Part shown: positions 1 to 11,552 of the stretch, piece after piece | How positions within the stretch are numbered: the first letter of the stretch is position 1 | Layout of the letters: each line of letters begins with the position of its first letter | DNA from: Sclerodactyla briareus | Lineage: Eukaryota > Echinodermata > Holothuroidea > Dendrochirotida > Sclerodactylidae | DNA: 64,000 nucleotides | NCBI GenBank assembly: GCA_026419785.1 | Contig: JAODTK010003776.1 | Coordinates: forward strand, 146,510 to 210,509 | Direction: 5' to 3' | The notes under the pieces: generated by a model | The model's input: the letters and a program-made list of their open reading frames with translations, nothing else | Databases searched by the model: none | What the model was told of the DNA's origin: nothing | Program-made: the position numbers and the translations under genes

Positions 1-331
1 TTCATTAAGATGTGACACGGGGAAGATATGGTCTGTTTTGTATTTAAAAGACACTAATGAATATAGCATTATCGCAAATTTACATGCCTTACATACTATA
101 TTATTTTTGTTTAGTCGCGTTAATTTATGCCCGGCGTTATAAACAATTGTGTAGCCGTTTCTCGAGATAGGTCATGTAGCAGTGTTTTTCGCCCGCCCGC
201 GTGTCCGCGTGGTATTCGCAATCAATTCCCGGGGATTTCCTGCAATCTTACCGGCTTGAAGCGGGATAATGGAGAGTAGAGGACAATTTTAGGTCAAATA
301 ATGTTCCAAACAGCATTTCAACGTTTCAACA
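1..331. other. intergenic, no gene seen
   Basis: AT-rich single-copy-looking sequence with one short GC-rich patch (CCCGCCCGCG near 190). I see no coding, RNA or mobile signal here. Confidence 0.5.
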
Positions 332-805
332 CGCGGGATGAGATTTTATACAGATTGTGTCTAAATTCAATGGCCAGGACACCTCTATTTGAAACATATT
401 TACATGTTTATGTTTAAACCGATGATATGTCAAGTATTTGCTAAATAAATCTCCAAAACCTGTCAATGTGAAGGTTTGATGGTGGGCCGTAATCGTTGAC
501 ATCAGAAACAATGGTTTTCAGAAAAATAAACACCGGTGTTTAGGTTTGAACACTAGTATGCGTCCGGTGTTTGATAAATAATAATAATAATATTTATATT
601 AATGATAATAATAAAAATAACAACAATAATAAGAAAACATTAATAATAATAGTAGGGCTACAGCGCGTTCTTATATAGCGCAGAACCGTGCACACTAATA
701 GTGAGAAGACGAGAAAACACCCGCCCGCCCGCCCGCGTGCATGGGAACGAGTCTTCCAAAACGCCCGCCCGCCCGCCCGCGTGCATGAAACTCAGCTGTA
801 GCAGT
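332..805. repeat. ~480-bp dispersed repeat, copy 1 (inverted relative to 44485-44990)
   Basis: Reading this interval on the minus strand gives the same order of blocks as 44485-44990 on the plus strand: CCGCCC-rich blocks, a GTGCATG motif, an ATT/AAT microsatellite, ACCGGTGTT, a TTGACAGGTTTTGGAGAT-like stretch, GTTTAAACATGTAA and ATAAAATCTCATCCCG. Similarity stops near CGCGGGATG on one side and near the second CCCGCGTGCATG block on the other. The unit CGCCCGCCCGCCCGCGTGCATG occurs twice inside this copy (about 720-742 and 762-786). I see no terminal inverted repeats and no conserved reading frame, so this is a dispersed repeat of unknown class. Confidence 0.75.
578..655. repeat. AAT/ATA-rich microsatellite
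   Basis: Imperfect AAT/ATA trinucleotide tract inside the dispersed repeat. The partner copy at 44637-44742 carries the complementary ATT tract in the same relative place, so the microsatellite is part of the repeat and not a later insertion. Confidence 0.85.
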
Positions 806-1925
806 TTACATGACCAATTTCCTTTGCATGCCTTTGGACCCGGAGTCAGTCGGTGAAGGGAAGACTGGTTTGGGATGAATAGCCTCTCTCCACACTAGGC
901 TTTAGTAGTTGGCACGCTGTGTGTGAATCTTGTCAGCATCACTCGATGGTGGAATCGAGTTCGATGCCTAGCACATCGTGAACAGCTTCGCCCGGGCTTC
1001 GTCACAATTTGGGAATGATGGACTCGTAGATGTGACAGATGAAGTTTCGGCATCCCTGTTACATCCTCTGAAGAGTTGGCGACTTTCCAAGATCATTCAA
1101 TTAGATGATGGTGTGCAGTGAACAACCCATGCTGACGTATTGGAGTGTCCAGATAAGTATGAAACCGTCATCACATCCCGAGTGGCAAGGGAGGAATGCT
1201 AGCATGTTTGATAGACTCCGTCACTGGGGCCAAGATGATCCTGACGGGTGAATTGGAGCATAATCTTGGTTTCCCAGAGTACCCGCTTAGACACCTAAAG
1301 CTACAAGTATGAAAAGGACCTAACGAAGGAAGAGATGCGTTTTTAAACCGTGATTTGAAAACTCACAACTATCCGCCTGGGACCTTACAGAAATAGAGGA
1401 TTCGAATTAACGAGCAGCAGCATGAGAGAGAGAAAGAAGTTCACCCTCACGTAGTAGAAGTTCGTAGGAGGAAAGAGAGAACGGCAGGGCAAACTGGTCA
1501 GATCGTCGCTAATATAATAAGGAAGTATTGACGTTGTCGGAAATGTATTCGTGCCGTCTACGGGTGGAATAATTTCTACGAGATTGTCGACCGCGAAAAA
1601 TGGAGAAAACAAATTTGTAAGCGGGGGGGTCACATGCTGCTCACTTATGGCCTAATCCATATCCACATACGTAGTCCTACATCAGCATTCAGTACACTGC
1701 TGGGTTTTGTGTTAACAGTAGGCATACATTCTTGCTACGTTTTAGTACCGGTCTAGTACCGAGGACAAGACCCATTCATTAGGATGCGAGACCAAAAGCA
1801 GGCTAATCGCTAATCGAACTGAGAATAGGTCCAATACCGGTCTCGGACACGCGCTCCATACGTGAGCCAACTCAAGGAACAAAAAGTAGCAACAGGGTAT
1901 GCTGACTAGCTGGGGCAGTCGATTG
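806..1925. other. no gene recognised
   Basis: No coding similarity recognised. The last ~200 bases may include upstream linker sequence of the LINE that starts clearly at about 1926, but I cannot support a sharper 5' boundary. Confidence 0.35.
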
Positions 1926-3680
1926 AGGTGATGGAACGGCGTAGGTGGGACCCGAGCAGGGATGGGCAAGCCCGCATCCTCAAGACAACAGAGGAGTGCA
2001 TCCTGGAGCGTCATAGGAGGACCACTGGGGAAAAAACAAACACCTGGCAACGGGCCGGCTCACATCGGTGCAGAGCGACCTCACGCAATCGGCTTCTTCT
2101 GTGGTGTGGTGCCCACTGCCCAACTGTCAAGGTAGATGACGATGGTCGTGACCGAGGAAATCAAGGTCGGGGCACGGTGAGCGGGTATTTTGAGATTTGT
2201 CAAGGCTGAGCCCCCGGTCTGGGACAAATTTCGGATGGATACTGTTGCAATTCCAGAGGCTGAACCGCCTGTGGACTGTGACGTACCGGCTATCAAGGAA
2301 ACGTGAGGCATTGGAGCAGTTGATGGACGGAATCCCCGGGGTCTGTGGCATACATCCACAGATGCTCTGGACTGGTGGTCAGGCTGCTCTAGACGTCGTG
2401 AATGGCTTCTACTGCTCTTTTTTTTTGGGTTTTTTTTTTTTGGAGCCATGTGTCCAACGGACTGGAAAAAGGGAATGCAAAACACCGGGTTACTTCTCCT
2501 CTCAGTAGATAGCATAGTCTTTGCTAGGGTCATCCTGAACAGAATCCGTTGTCACATGCTTGCCCATCAGCGTCCTGAGCCTAGTCGGGTTTCACTCCCA
2601 AGAAGTCCACTGAAGTCTTGGCTCTCGTGTACTGATAGGAAGCGATGCGGGAAGGGGGGTAGAGAATTGAGTAGAATCTTGTGGCTTTTTTTTTCTGCAA
2701 GGCTTTAAATTCTGTGTGTAGGGAGACTAGGGAGAATTTTCGAGCAGCGTGGTGTGCCAACTCGTCTTGTACATCTGATATCCTCTCTGTATTCTGGAAG
2801 TGAGAGTGCTGTGGAGAGTGCTTTTGAAGTCTCTGACTTCTCCCCGTTGTCACCGGTGTGATAACGTCGTGGTACGCTGGCTCCAACCCGTTCAAACACG
2901 TGTATGGACTGGATTATGGAGAGGGTTGTGCATGGTACCGACCGTGGAGTCTCTTCTGTGGAGTCAGGGTTCTGGAATGGACTTCGCGAGTTTCTGGATT
3001 CTCTGGTTGATGCCCTTGGACACTTAGTCGAGAGGCAAATCCGTTGGGCTTTCAGGTGTTATAGGCCAAGATAAGATCCAGTCTTTCGGTGAATCTTGGA
3101 CATGCTGTCCAAGTGTTGGACGAGATCGTGGAAGTCACGACGTCATTCGTTTACCTCAGCAGTGTCATTAGTGAAGAGACCTAGGCTCCTGTGTTTGCTC
3201 CAGTGTGCTTCCAGTGCTTGCTGTATTCCATATAGTTAGGCTTGACGCTCACTTTTGGGTGAGACGGCGTTGGATTCCTATTTCACTACCTCACTTCGTC
3301 GCATTCTCGGTTATCACGTATCTGATGCAGGGTTCTCGGGAAGGCGGGGTGTGAAGGTTGGCTGCGTATTCGTGATCGTCAATTGCTTTTTCTTTGGGCA
3401 TATTGCGCCTTTTCCGGCGGACAACCCTGCCCACTGTGTCCTGTGGAACGGGATCCGGGCGGTTGGGGCTGACCGCCCGGGACGCCCGGTAGGCTCCTGG
3501 TTGGCGCAGCTTCAGGGTACCTCAGGGAGTGGAGGGGATGGACCGGGTCAGGCCCAAGCCTTGTCGCTTGCCCAGAGGAAGCCGGCGATTGGAAGCGGCG
3601 GTGGATGCCGGCTAGTTCCCCCCAGGCACGTGTCTCCATGAGACGTGAGTGAGTGAGTGGAGGTTGAGTTAGTTAGAGAA
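1926..3680 (+). mobile_element. degraded APE-type LINE, linker and reverse transcriptase part
   Basis: Non-LTR retrotransposon remnant spread over all three plus frames. In order: the pre-RT linker (about 1929-2330, ending in a GVCGIHPQML-like motif), PTDWKKGM at 2451-2474, an FARVILNRIR block near 2520-2550, a fingers/palm part through about 2930, and the C-terminal region at 3260-3640 with SLRRILGYHVSD, a GHIAPFPADNPAH-like block and a QAQALSLAQRKP-like block. The palm motif expected as FADD is broken: 2977-2988 encode MDFA and the sequence then jumps to FLDSLVDALGH, so both catalytic aspartates are deleted. After the C-terminal stop near 3640 comes a short GTGA/GAGT repeat tail, typical of LINE 3' ends. 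No ORF1 or endonuclease is visible, so it is 5'-truncated. I infer an RTE-like clade, not certain. Confidence 0.85.
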
Positions 3681-3780
3681 TTATTGAGACAGTGACGGGC
3701 GGTGTCAGGATTTCCCTGACGGGGGAGGGAGGCGGTTCTCTGAGAAAGAACGCCAGGTGTGACGAGGAGGGGGGGGGGGG

Positions 3781-4120
3781 GATTTCCATTATATTCGATA
3801 ATTTTGATGCTCTGTTGGATTTATTAAAGTAAAATTGCAAAATTATTGACATCATGGAGTTAGGAAGATAAAACGAGCCGCACCTGTAAAAAATACTTAG
3901 TGACCTTTGACCCTAATTATTGACCTAATTTGGGGATTGGGAGGGGGCTCAATTTTCTTTCTATTCGATAATTTCCAATACCCTGTATGATTTATTGAAG
4001 AAGAAATGCGAAATTATTGACATCATAGTAATTAGGAAGTTAAATGAGCCATGTCCTAGATTAAACCTTAAAATTTGCCACTCAATGACCTTTGACTCTA
4101 ATTATTGACCTAATTAGGCA
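3781..4120. repeat. two tandem ~175-bp units with DR1-like TGACCTTTGAC
   Basis: Two diverged head-to-tail copies. ATTCGATAA occurs at 3793 and 3963, AAATTATTGACATCAT at about 3838 and 4010, and TGACCTTTGAC followed by TAATTATTGACCTAATT at 3901 and 4085. The first unit is preceded by a 13-base G run (3769-3781). The TGACCTTTGACC sequence is close to a nuclear-receptor DR1 site. No coding content. Confidence 0.8.
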
Positions 4121-7100
4121 ATTTGAGAAAACACCAAACAAAATATTCATATTCAGCACAAATATCTTTCAGAATCACCTATTTGTTTGCTTTCCTCAAA
4201 AATATGCCACGCATGCAGCTTAAATAGGCAAATTCTGTATTTTTGCAGTAGACGAATACCGTAAAAGTTTCTGAACGCAGGTCCTGCATCAGTTTCCGGT
4301 CATGTGCGCGGTCTCCAGTGACCGCGAGGTGAGAGACGATTACCAAAACAGACCGTAGCCACCGCGAGCGGCAATCACAAGGTTTTGAACGATCTTAAAA
4401 GAATCGTCACGTCCTCAGGCAAACGTAAGTATGTTCTAAGGCATGCCAACTTCGAACTTTAAAGCTCGACTAAAGTAGTACCTTTTAGTCTTTGAGTCGT
4501 CCAACCTTCTTCAGTAATTTTCGGAGAGCGTTCAGACAAAATCATTGAAATTTCGTTTTTTCCGGCTGGCGGATCTGGGGTCCACACTCGTACTACCTCA
4601 TTATGTCCTATAGCGATAATGGTTTCTACAATGAACAAAGAATATCTAGTCCTGACGTTCGTCCTTTACAAAAGAAAAGCCTACGGAATTGATAAATCTA
4701 CCCCAACTGGCTATGATTTCGATAAGATTAAGCTCATCTCTCTGCCTTTGGCACTTAAATTGTTCTTTATTCTGATTCAAATAAATTGTCATCTGATCTC
4801 CTAAGTTTCTACTCTCATGTTACCTTTTCGCTTTTCGACGAACGAACAACTTATGTTGATATCAGCTGTGCTGTTACAGCATTCCTCATGTTACCGCAAT
4901 CGTCGAACTATGATTGCCCTATCTCCAAAGGTTCTACTTGAAATGCGAAATGAAAACTGATATACAATGATCAAGGAAATCCATGGTTCCGTTCACGCAA
5001 CAAGACAGATCCAGGTTATGGCATCGTGAAATAGAGCATTAATAGTAACTATCTCTGACAACGTCACCGTATACAAACCCCTCCTCCTTGCACTCTTCCA
5101 TTATTACCCCCTCCTTCTTGCGACCAATTGACGAGTCAACATTGCCCTGAGTAATAACGAGTTTTCTGTCACCCACACTAAATATGAGTGATAAAACGGA
5201 GCAAAGTAAACATATTCCAAGGTGCGCTTCAAACCGAATTGAATGAAATTTGAAAACTCTTCATTTCCACCCCCCCTTTCCCCCTTCAGGAATAAGTTTA
5301 GTATCGGACTTGGGGACAGTGAGGGTAAAGACAATTTAGATATAAGACAAGATGTGGATGCTCAGAATGAAAACAGTTGAATTATGGAGGGCCGACAGAA
5401 CATGATCGAAGTTATTGCACAACTATCGTGTGCGAATCCCCAAGCAATATCGGCTGGTAACACGCGTGCCTTGGAGTGATCGCCGGTTAGTAATTTCTGT
5501 CAGATTCCTGGAACAATAAAGAAAGGCGAAAACTCAGAATATGGTGGACACATCGTATCAGTCACGGACAAGTTTTTTTGAGTATGACGCCCCAACGAGC
5601 CAGCTCTCTTCGCAACTCAATAATAGGCTCCTCATGAACAGAGTCATATCCAATTAATCAAATATGTTAGCACAGTGGCAACCCAGGCCTCCCCAGTTAT
5701 AAAAGCAAATTGCTTATGGCTGGATCAAAGTGTTCCACTGTCAATCCCCAGATGGTTGAAGTACGTCAAGGTAATCACGCTGGGAAAATTCCTGTCACTG
5801 TTATCAGTAATACCAGTATGTCATACATGGAATTAACTTGAACGTTGTCGATTCATCCCCAGGGAGGATGATTCCATAATGCAATGGCATCCAGGTCGTG
5901 TGAGTAATTCAGCGACCCCCCTGAGTATCCCGTAACCCGGGAGACAGTGCGTGATAGCTCCCCGGAAAAAGAATAACCTTGGCTCAAATGGAAAAATAAC
6001 CACACGTACAGTTGTGAGGAAGGGTGAGAATATGTATCCCAAGTGTGTGTAGTTGCAGTGGAGCGTCCACCCTGTGCACATGTCATTATCAATCATCATA
6101 CAAACAACTTGACGTCTCTATGTGAATTCGTTTGTTGGTTATCCTGAACGCGGATTCATACAAACACACGTGTCTTGCGGGTATGCTGTGCTGGTAGCAT
6201 CTGATCAATGATTTATATTCGAGTCTATCCGCACCGAACGTGAAAGACGATCGATGGGAGGAACACTCAAAATGTTTTGAAGCTTAAGGACATATGACAC
6301 TGCGGTGCTCCTTCGCTCAAAGAATTTAAGTACCCATTATCACCCTCAATCCTTTGTCGAGTTGTGACGGCCGGAGTGAATTAGTGAGTATGCTATAGCG
6401 GGTGGGTGGGGCTAAGTGGCTAGAGTTACTGCACAATTGAAGAATGACTGAGTGAGCATGCTAGTAATACTCAACCGATGGGACTTGGTCAGCCAGGCCG
6501 TCCGCTACTTCCGCAAAACTAAGAGTCATGTTGAGGTTAAAGGGCTCTTGGAATACGCTAGACAAGGTTTTTCGCCTTTAGCATATTCCAGATGACCAGA
6601 TGAATAAAACGAGAATCTGCATCAATACTTTCGAATGCCTCATCTGGAACGGAAGGCTGCACTCGAATTTGGGACGGTGGACAACACACACGGTTCAGTG
6701 TATACAGGCGGGTCGAACTTGATGGGGGTTGGTGGCAGGTACTAGACTATTCTGTCCAAAGTATCTGTCAAACTCTTATGTCCAGTGAGGAATCACTCCA
6801 GCACTCAGGATAGGACATGAAACTCGTATCAGTTTGTTTTCTGCACCGTTGTACTTTCCCATCTCCCATCCTCATTCTGTCATCTTCAACCGACTCTCCC
6901 CTTAGCCGTATCTTACGACAGGCGGGGAATGCCGCGGGACTATTCTAAAAAAACGCAACCCGAAGGGGGTCCGGAAAAGTATGGGTCGATCAAGGGCATC
7001 AATCTGCCCGAAATGTGGAAGGAAGAAACCATCGAAGAGGAAACCACTGACCACTTAATGCATGTGTTCCTTAATCAGGAGGTTTTCCGGTATAAACCTG

Positions 7101-7620
7101 ACAGTTACAACAGGAAATACCACATTTCGCAATGTAGTAGAGCTATCTAATATTAACAAACTGGCTATATACTTGGGGCAGACAGGACTTCCCACACAGT
7201 ATGACTTGTAAGGGCTTTCAGCTCTGAAGGTGTCATTTGCAATGATCCCATTTAGTGACTGCGCAATGTCGATATTGCGTAAGTCCCAAGTGTCTGGACT
7301 CACCTTCCTAATAATGTTAGTTAATAAGGATATGGCGGTAGTTGGAGAGGGAGTGTGTGCTATCAAGTGAGTGAAACCGTGATTGAGTGACAGAACGAAT
7401 TGATGTCATGGGGAGTGAGTGATGCACGAGTGGACGAGTGATGATGCATTAACTCATTCCGGTTTGCATGGATTCATGACGTTTGTGCATGTGGTGCACT
7501 TGTCGACAGACGATTCTATCCACCGAATTCTGCGAGAATCGGGCTGGGCCGGCCTTATGGTAAGTCGTTTTCTTTTTATTTTTCTTTTGATGATTACATC
7601 TTATTTATGAGATCCGTAAA
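4121..7620. other. no gene recognised
   Basis: No recognisable coding sequence. A GC-richer patch at 4260-4430 ends in CAAACGTAAGTATG, which resembles a splice donor; it could be a first exon, but I see no acceptor or partner exon. Short open frames at 4619-4804 and 6929-7150 (73 codons, Glu/Lys-rich) resemble nothing I know. The rest is ordinary AT-rich sequence. Confidence 0.3.
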
Positions 7621-7624
7621 TTTG

Positions 7625-7800
7625 TTTAGTGATATCACAATTAATTCCTATATTTCCCCATTTCAATTATTGATATCACCAATTCAAATACTGATATCAT
7701 CAAATATTTCATGATATAAACAACTGTATTGAGTTATGTCTGAATAGACGATATCACCATTTGCTGATATCGCTATTTCTTTGGTGATATCAGTAATTAA
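7625..7800. repeat. cluster of TGATATCA-type palindromes
   Basis: Within about 165 bases the palindrome GATATC occurs six times (near 7631, 7670, 7692, 7750, 7765 and 7786), mostly as (G/T)TGATATCA(C/A), plus a degenerate copy at 7712 (CATGATATAA). The spacings are irregular (15-60 bases), so this is a motif cluster and not a clean tandem repeat. Confidence 0.7.
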
Positions 7801-8234
7801 AACCTTGAATTCATGGCTTAGCCACGATGTTCCTGTTCTCTTGTGTGCCTATACCATAAAGAAAATCTTCAAATAGCGATAAAAACGTTAAAACGGCTTG
7901 CCATACGGTCCAGTTCTTCGTGCGTGTTTCACCAGTACCTCAGTTGAAGGATGCGTCATGATTCAGGTCCCTTGAAGGTGAAGATAAACGTGAGCGTGGG
8001 CAAGTTAGCTTAGATGAGCATCTCATTTCTAACTGTGACATCATTTTTTCATCAGGATATTCCATGAGTGTAAGCGCACATGCATCATGAAGGAATCACC
8101 GAGCCTTACGCAGCTGGTATTCGTGGTGCCTCGACCATACCCGAAAAACGCAAGTGTCCATCAAGTTCAAATTAGACCTGGAGGTTACTGTTTTAATGAG
8201 AGAAACCCTTGTTCCGGGTCTGGTCTATGGTCAC

Positions 8235-8850
8235 CGAAGGTCAACAGAGGGCAAAGTCTGAAAACTTGTGAGCACAAACATTGTCCAACAAATGATGTAG
8301 ATAGTTCATACATGGCACGAGAAGTTGTCATTTGGGATAGAGGGACTCTCATGTTTTGGGGCCAGGTTCAAGATGACTTAAGGTCAACAGAGGGTGGAAG
8401 TCTAAACACTAGGTAAGAGAACTGTGCAACCAAATGATGCAGAGGGCCCATACTCGGCACGTGGTGTGTGGTGTAGGTTCTCTATTGTTTTCGTTGTTTG
8501 AGGTCCAGGGTCAACGCAGGTTAACACAGGGCAAAGTTTCACACTGCGCACCGTATGTTTGGAGAAAACTCCTTTTCGACAAGAAGGTGGAATAGATGAT
8601 GGTTGTTATTTTGGTCTGAAACGCTTTTGAGCAAAATAACGGGCATCGAAATGACGTAGATAGTTCAAGCTCGGCCCAAGGGGTTGCCATTAGAGCAGCT
8701 GACCCTTTGGTTTGCTGTCAGGTCCAAAATGACCTGAGTTCAACTGAGGTCGAAGTCAGAGATGTCAGAGAGCTAATACTTGGCACAGAAGGATGAACCC
8801 TATCGTTCTGAGTCAGGTCAAAGGTCACTCGATGCTCCGTCTACGCGACA
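8235..8850 (+). repeat. ~145-bp AGGTCA-rich tandem repeat, array 1
   Basis: Diverged tandem units recognised by AGGTCAACAGAGGGCAAAGTCTG-like cores at about 8238, 8382, 8516 and 8735, each followed by a (GATG)TAGATAGTTCATACTTGGCAC-like block and a GGGCCAGGTCAAGATGAC-like block. The same unit in the same orientation forms the array at 18430-19190. A perfect AGGTCAAAGGTCA direct repeat (DR1) lies at 8815-8827. The open frame at 8087-8416 overlaps the array and I regard it as spurious. Confidence 0.75.
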
Positions 8851-10014
8851 TACGGACCCGTGAGTGGCGCAGTGAATCAATCAACTCTGATTTTGGTTAT
8901 CTCGTTACTTCACAGGTCTCTCGTTCACGTGCTGCTGGGAATCTTGATTATTTCATCCACTAGTTGAAACGTAGCTGGAACGTACCCGAACAAACCAAAA
9001 TTTGCATGTACATATTTCTGTTTTTTTTGCCTCTTAAGGCACACATTCAGTAATTGTTGCTAATAACTTTTTTTACCATCGACGAGAACAAATAGCGCTA
9101 TTGGCATATTTCCGGGATCCGCCAGCTGATAACCCACCTAGTTAGAAGAGTAAACATTCGTGACTGCGAATGAAATAGAAAATAATTTCGAAGACTCTAC
9201 GTACTCGGGGGAGGTCTCCTCGTTAACCTTGAATTGGATACCGTGGAAACAAATACATGCCATTACTGCTTGTACCGTTACTGAGCCTTGTCACATCGAA
9301 TTCCCCTGCGGAGTACCGAGTAGAGTGATGGTTCTAAAACAGCTGACTTGGTGGAGACTTGTGGAATGTAGGAGGCTTCGGGTATAATAAAACGAAATAT
9401 CAGTATTGAGAGGCATGCATTTCGAGCGTTTCAGGCGCGACTTCATCAAGCAAAATACAAAATCCACGGGCGAGATATTGGGTTGTCAATAACGGTGTTT
9501 TTACGCAGTAGAGTAAGTAGTTCGCAAAAAGTCGATTTATACGTGCAAAGAGCAATAACCAAGCTGGGCACAGGTGGAGTTAAGTAAAGTAATGTCCTCT
9601 TTTACTAAACTAGGATCTCAATACTGGTCAGGACTGGTTACTATTGGGTCGGCAAAGTGGTTGGCAGCCCTTCCCGAATAATTTGTGGTCAGTTGAGGGG
9701 AGGCTGACAAAACATAGGGTTATTGCATTCTCAGAGGAAAGCTAAACATATAAACGCTTCAGAACCTATTGGTCATGTTTATACTTTAGCCTCGTTGACC
9801 TTCTAATAATTTTTTTTACCTATCCAAATTGATTCAAGCACTCGTTGTGGGATTAATAGCTCGAAGAACGTGTAGCAAATGGCCCAAATCAGCGTTCGAA
9901 TCGAACAGTACGCCTATACACGCGGGAAAGCAGGAAGTCAGGATATTCCACGCGTTCACAGCGACTTAACCTAGTTTGTGAATTTCTCGGAATTTCTTCC
10001 ATCGTGTGACTAAA
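8851..10014. other. no gene recognised
   Basis: AT-rich sequence without recognised coding, RNA or repeat content. The open frame at 9160-9387 has no similarity I recognise. Confidence 0.35.
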
Positions 10015-10932
10015 TAAATCCAGCTACGGAGAAGTGTTGAAATCTTATATACAGCATGTTCTCTTCATGTGGAGCTAAATTTTTAGTTCACAAAAGAGAA
10101 GCACAACGGCGCAAATTCATCACAGATAAGATCGTTGTGTCGAAAGTATACATACTAATCTACAGCGTGTCGATTACTGAATTCCTAAATTGCTTTTTTG
10201 CTTCCACGATTACATCATACTGGTTCATGCAAAGCTTCGCCGAAGTATTCCCGATCTTGGCCAGAGTTTCGATTCTCCCAACCTACCTATGCAAAGAATC
10301 ACCCACCTCACCCCGCCTCCCCAGCAAACAATAGAGTTTTAGAACTCCTCATAGGGGGTGGGACTAAATTAAAGCGAACATTTTTAGTACGTACTCCTAT
10401 CATTAACCTTTCTTGTCAATACTCATCTAACACTGTCAAGTGAAAAGTGAAGATCGAATAATCCAGTGGATTAAAACCATCTTGGAATAATCGCGGTTAC
10501 ACGGCTATTGAGCAAGGACCATCAGTATTCTGCAATAAAATATGAACATTCAAGCAAAATTCTCTACAACTTCCTCTGTTCCACCCCCCTCATCCCAAAC
10601 CATCAATCCGTTTCACTGAAAAATGAATAAAAAATGTTAACCAACACTAATGCATTTACTGACGGAAGATCCGTCATTATAATCCCAACCATTGTTATAG
10701 AAAGCTTTGCCTCGGGTGATTAACGTCAGATAACTCGAGAGAACCTTTGACGAAGAGATTGATTTCAGACAGCACAACAGATTTGAGCTTGCTGCATATC
10801 AAAGAAATTCTTGAGAAAAATGAAATAGGTGAGACTGGTAAAATTAATCCTATGTCTATCCGTTGTCACATTCCGTAATGAGGGAGGATATTGATTGAAC
10901 AAAATATATGTAAGTTCTAAGGATTCTGTATG

Positions 10933-11325
10933 TCAAACACATCGTCTTTTCTGTTTGTTTTGTTTACAGGCACTCCAGTAATTTGAGAGATTCGCACCCA
11001 TCAACCTTGGTCCAACCTTGGCACCTGGTGAAACCCGCACTAGGTTCAAAATATCTGGTCCAAACAAGTTACGAAGATTGGCGTGTAGCTTTCTTATGCA
11101 CTTCCCAGCCAATAACCGGGTGATTCCATCCCCTCGTAGTGAGTAAATTGTGAAGTCAACTTGCGCAGATCTGTCGTTGATTCCATATACATCTAACAAG
11201 ACCGCGGACCATTGAGCCGTTACCAATTGAGCAGGAATCACTGGGGAAGCGTCCCTAGCAGCCGCGTTGCTAAGTGTTGGTACTGATTTTTCTGTTAGTC
11301 TGTATTGTGTACAAGTTGGTGATTG
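10933..11325 (-). CDS. open frame with exon-like features, function unknown
   Basis: About 130 codons stay open on the minus strand with no clear ATG; a GTG at 11241 is the only start-like codon. The translation has balanced composition, with stretches such as LLDVYGINDRSAQVDFTIYS, RLLAGKCIRKLHANL and GAKVGPRLMGANL, unlike most shadow frames here. On the minus strand the frame reaches a GTAAAC donor-like site at about 10970, and a CCCCAG acceptor-like site lies at about 11243, so it could be an internal exon. It lies inside the segment missing from duplication copy 2. I recognise no family; it may be retroelement coding sequence or chance. Confidence 0.3.
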   Translation of the reverse strand, partial: QSPTCTQYRLTEKSVPTLSNAAARDASPVIPAQLVTAQWSAVLLDVYGINDRSAQVDFTIYSLRGDGITRLLAGKCIRKLHANLRNLFGPDILNLVRVSPGAKVGPRLMGANLSNYWSACKQNKQKRRCV

Positions 11326-11336
11326 TTAAAAAACCG

Positions 11337-11363
11337 CTGAAGAAGGTTCCAGGGGAACCGAAA
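11337..11363 (+). ncRNA. hammerhead-ribozyme-like core
   Basis: CTGAAGA (11337-11343), then stem II GGTTCC (11345-11350) pairing with GGAACC (11354-11359) around an AGG loop, then GAAA (11360-11363). This fits boxes CUGANGA and GAAA of hammerhead ribozymes, which are known from Penelope-like elements and related repeats. Flanking TTGTGTACAA (11305-11314) can pair with TTGTACTACAA (11384-11394) with one bulge, a possible outer stem I. Stem III and the UH cleavage box are not certain; an ATTT/AAAT pair after GAAA is the only candidate. Confidence 0.45.
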
Positions 11364-11412
11364 ATTTCGAGTTTCAATAAATTTTGTACTACAAACGTAA
11401 AACTATGCTTCT

Positions 11413-11486
11413 TATATATATATATATATTATATATATATATATAATATATATATATATATAATATATATATATATAATATATATA

Positions 11487-11552
<66 letters not shown>

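Noticed and set aside
4490-4525. minus-strand CTGAAGAAGG, possible hammerhead box
   Set aside because: No GAAA after a stem at the right distance.
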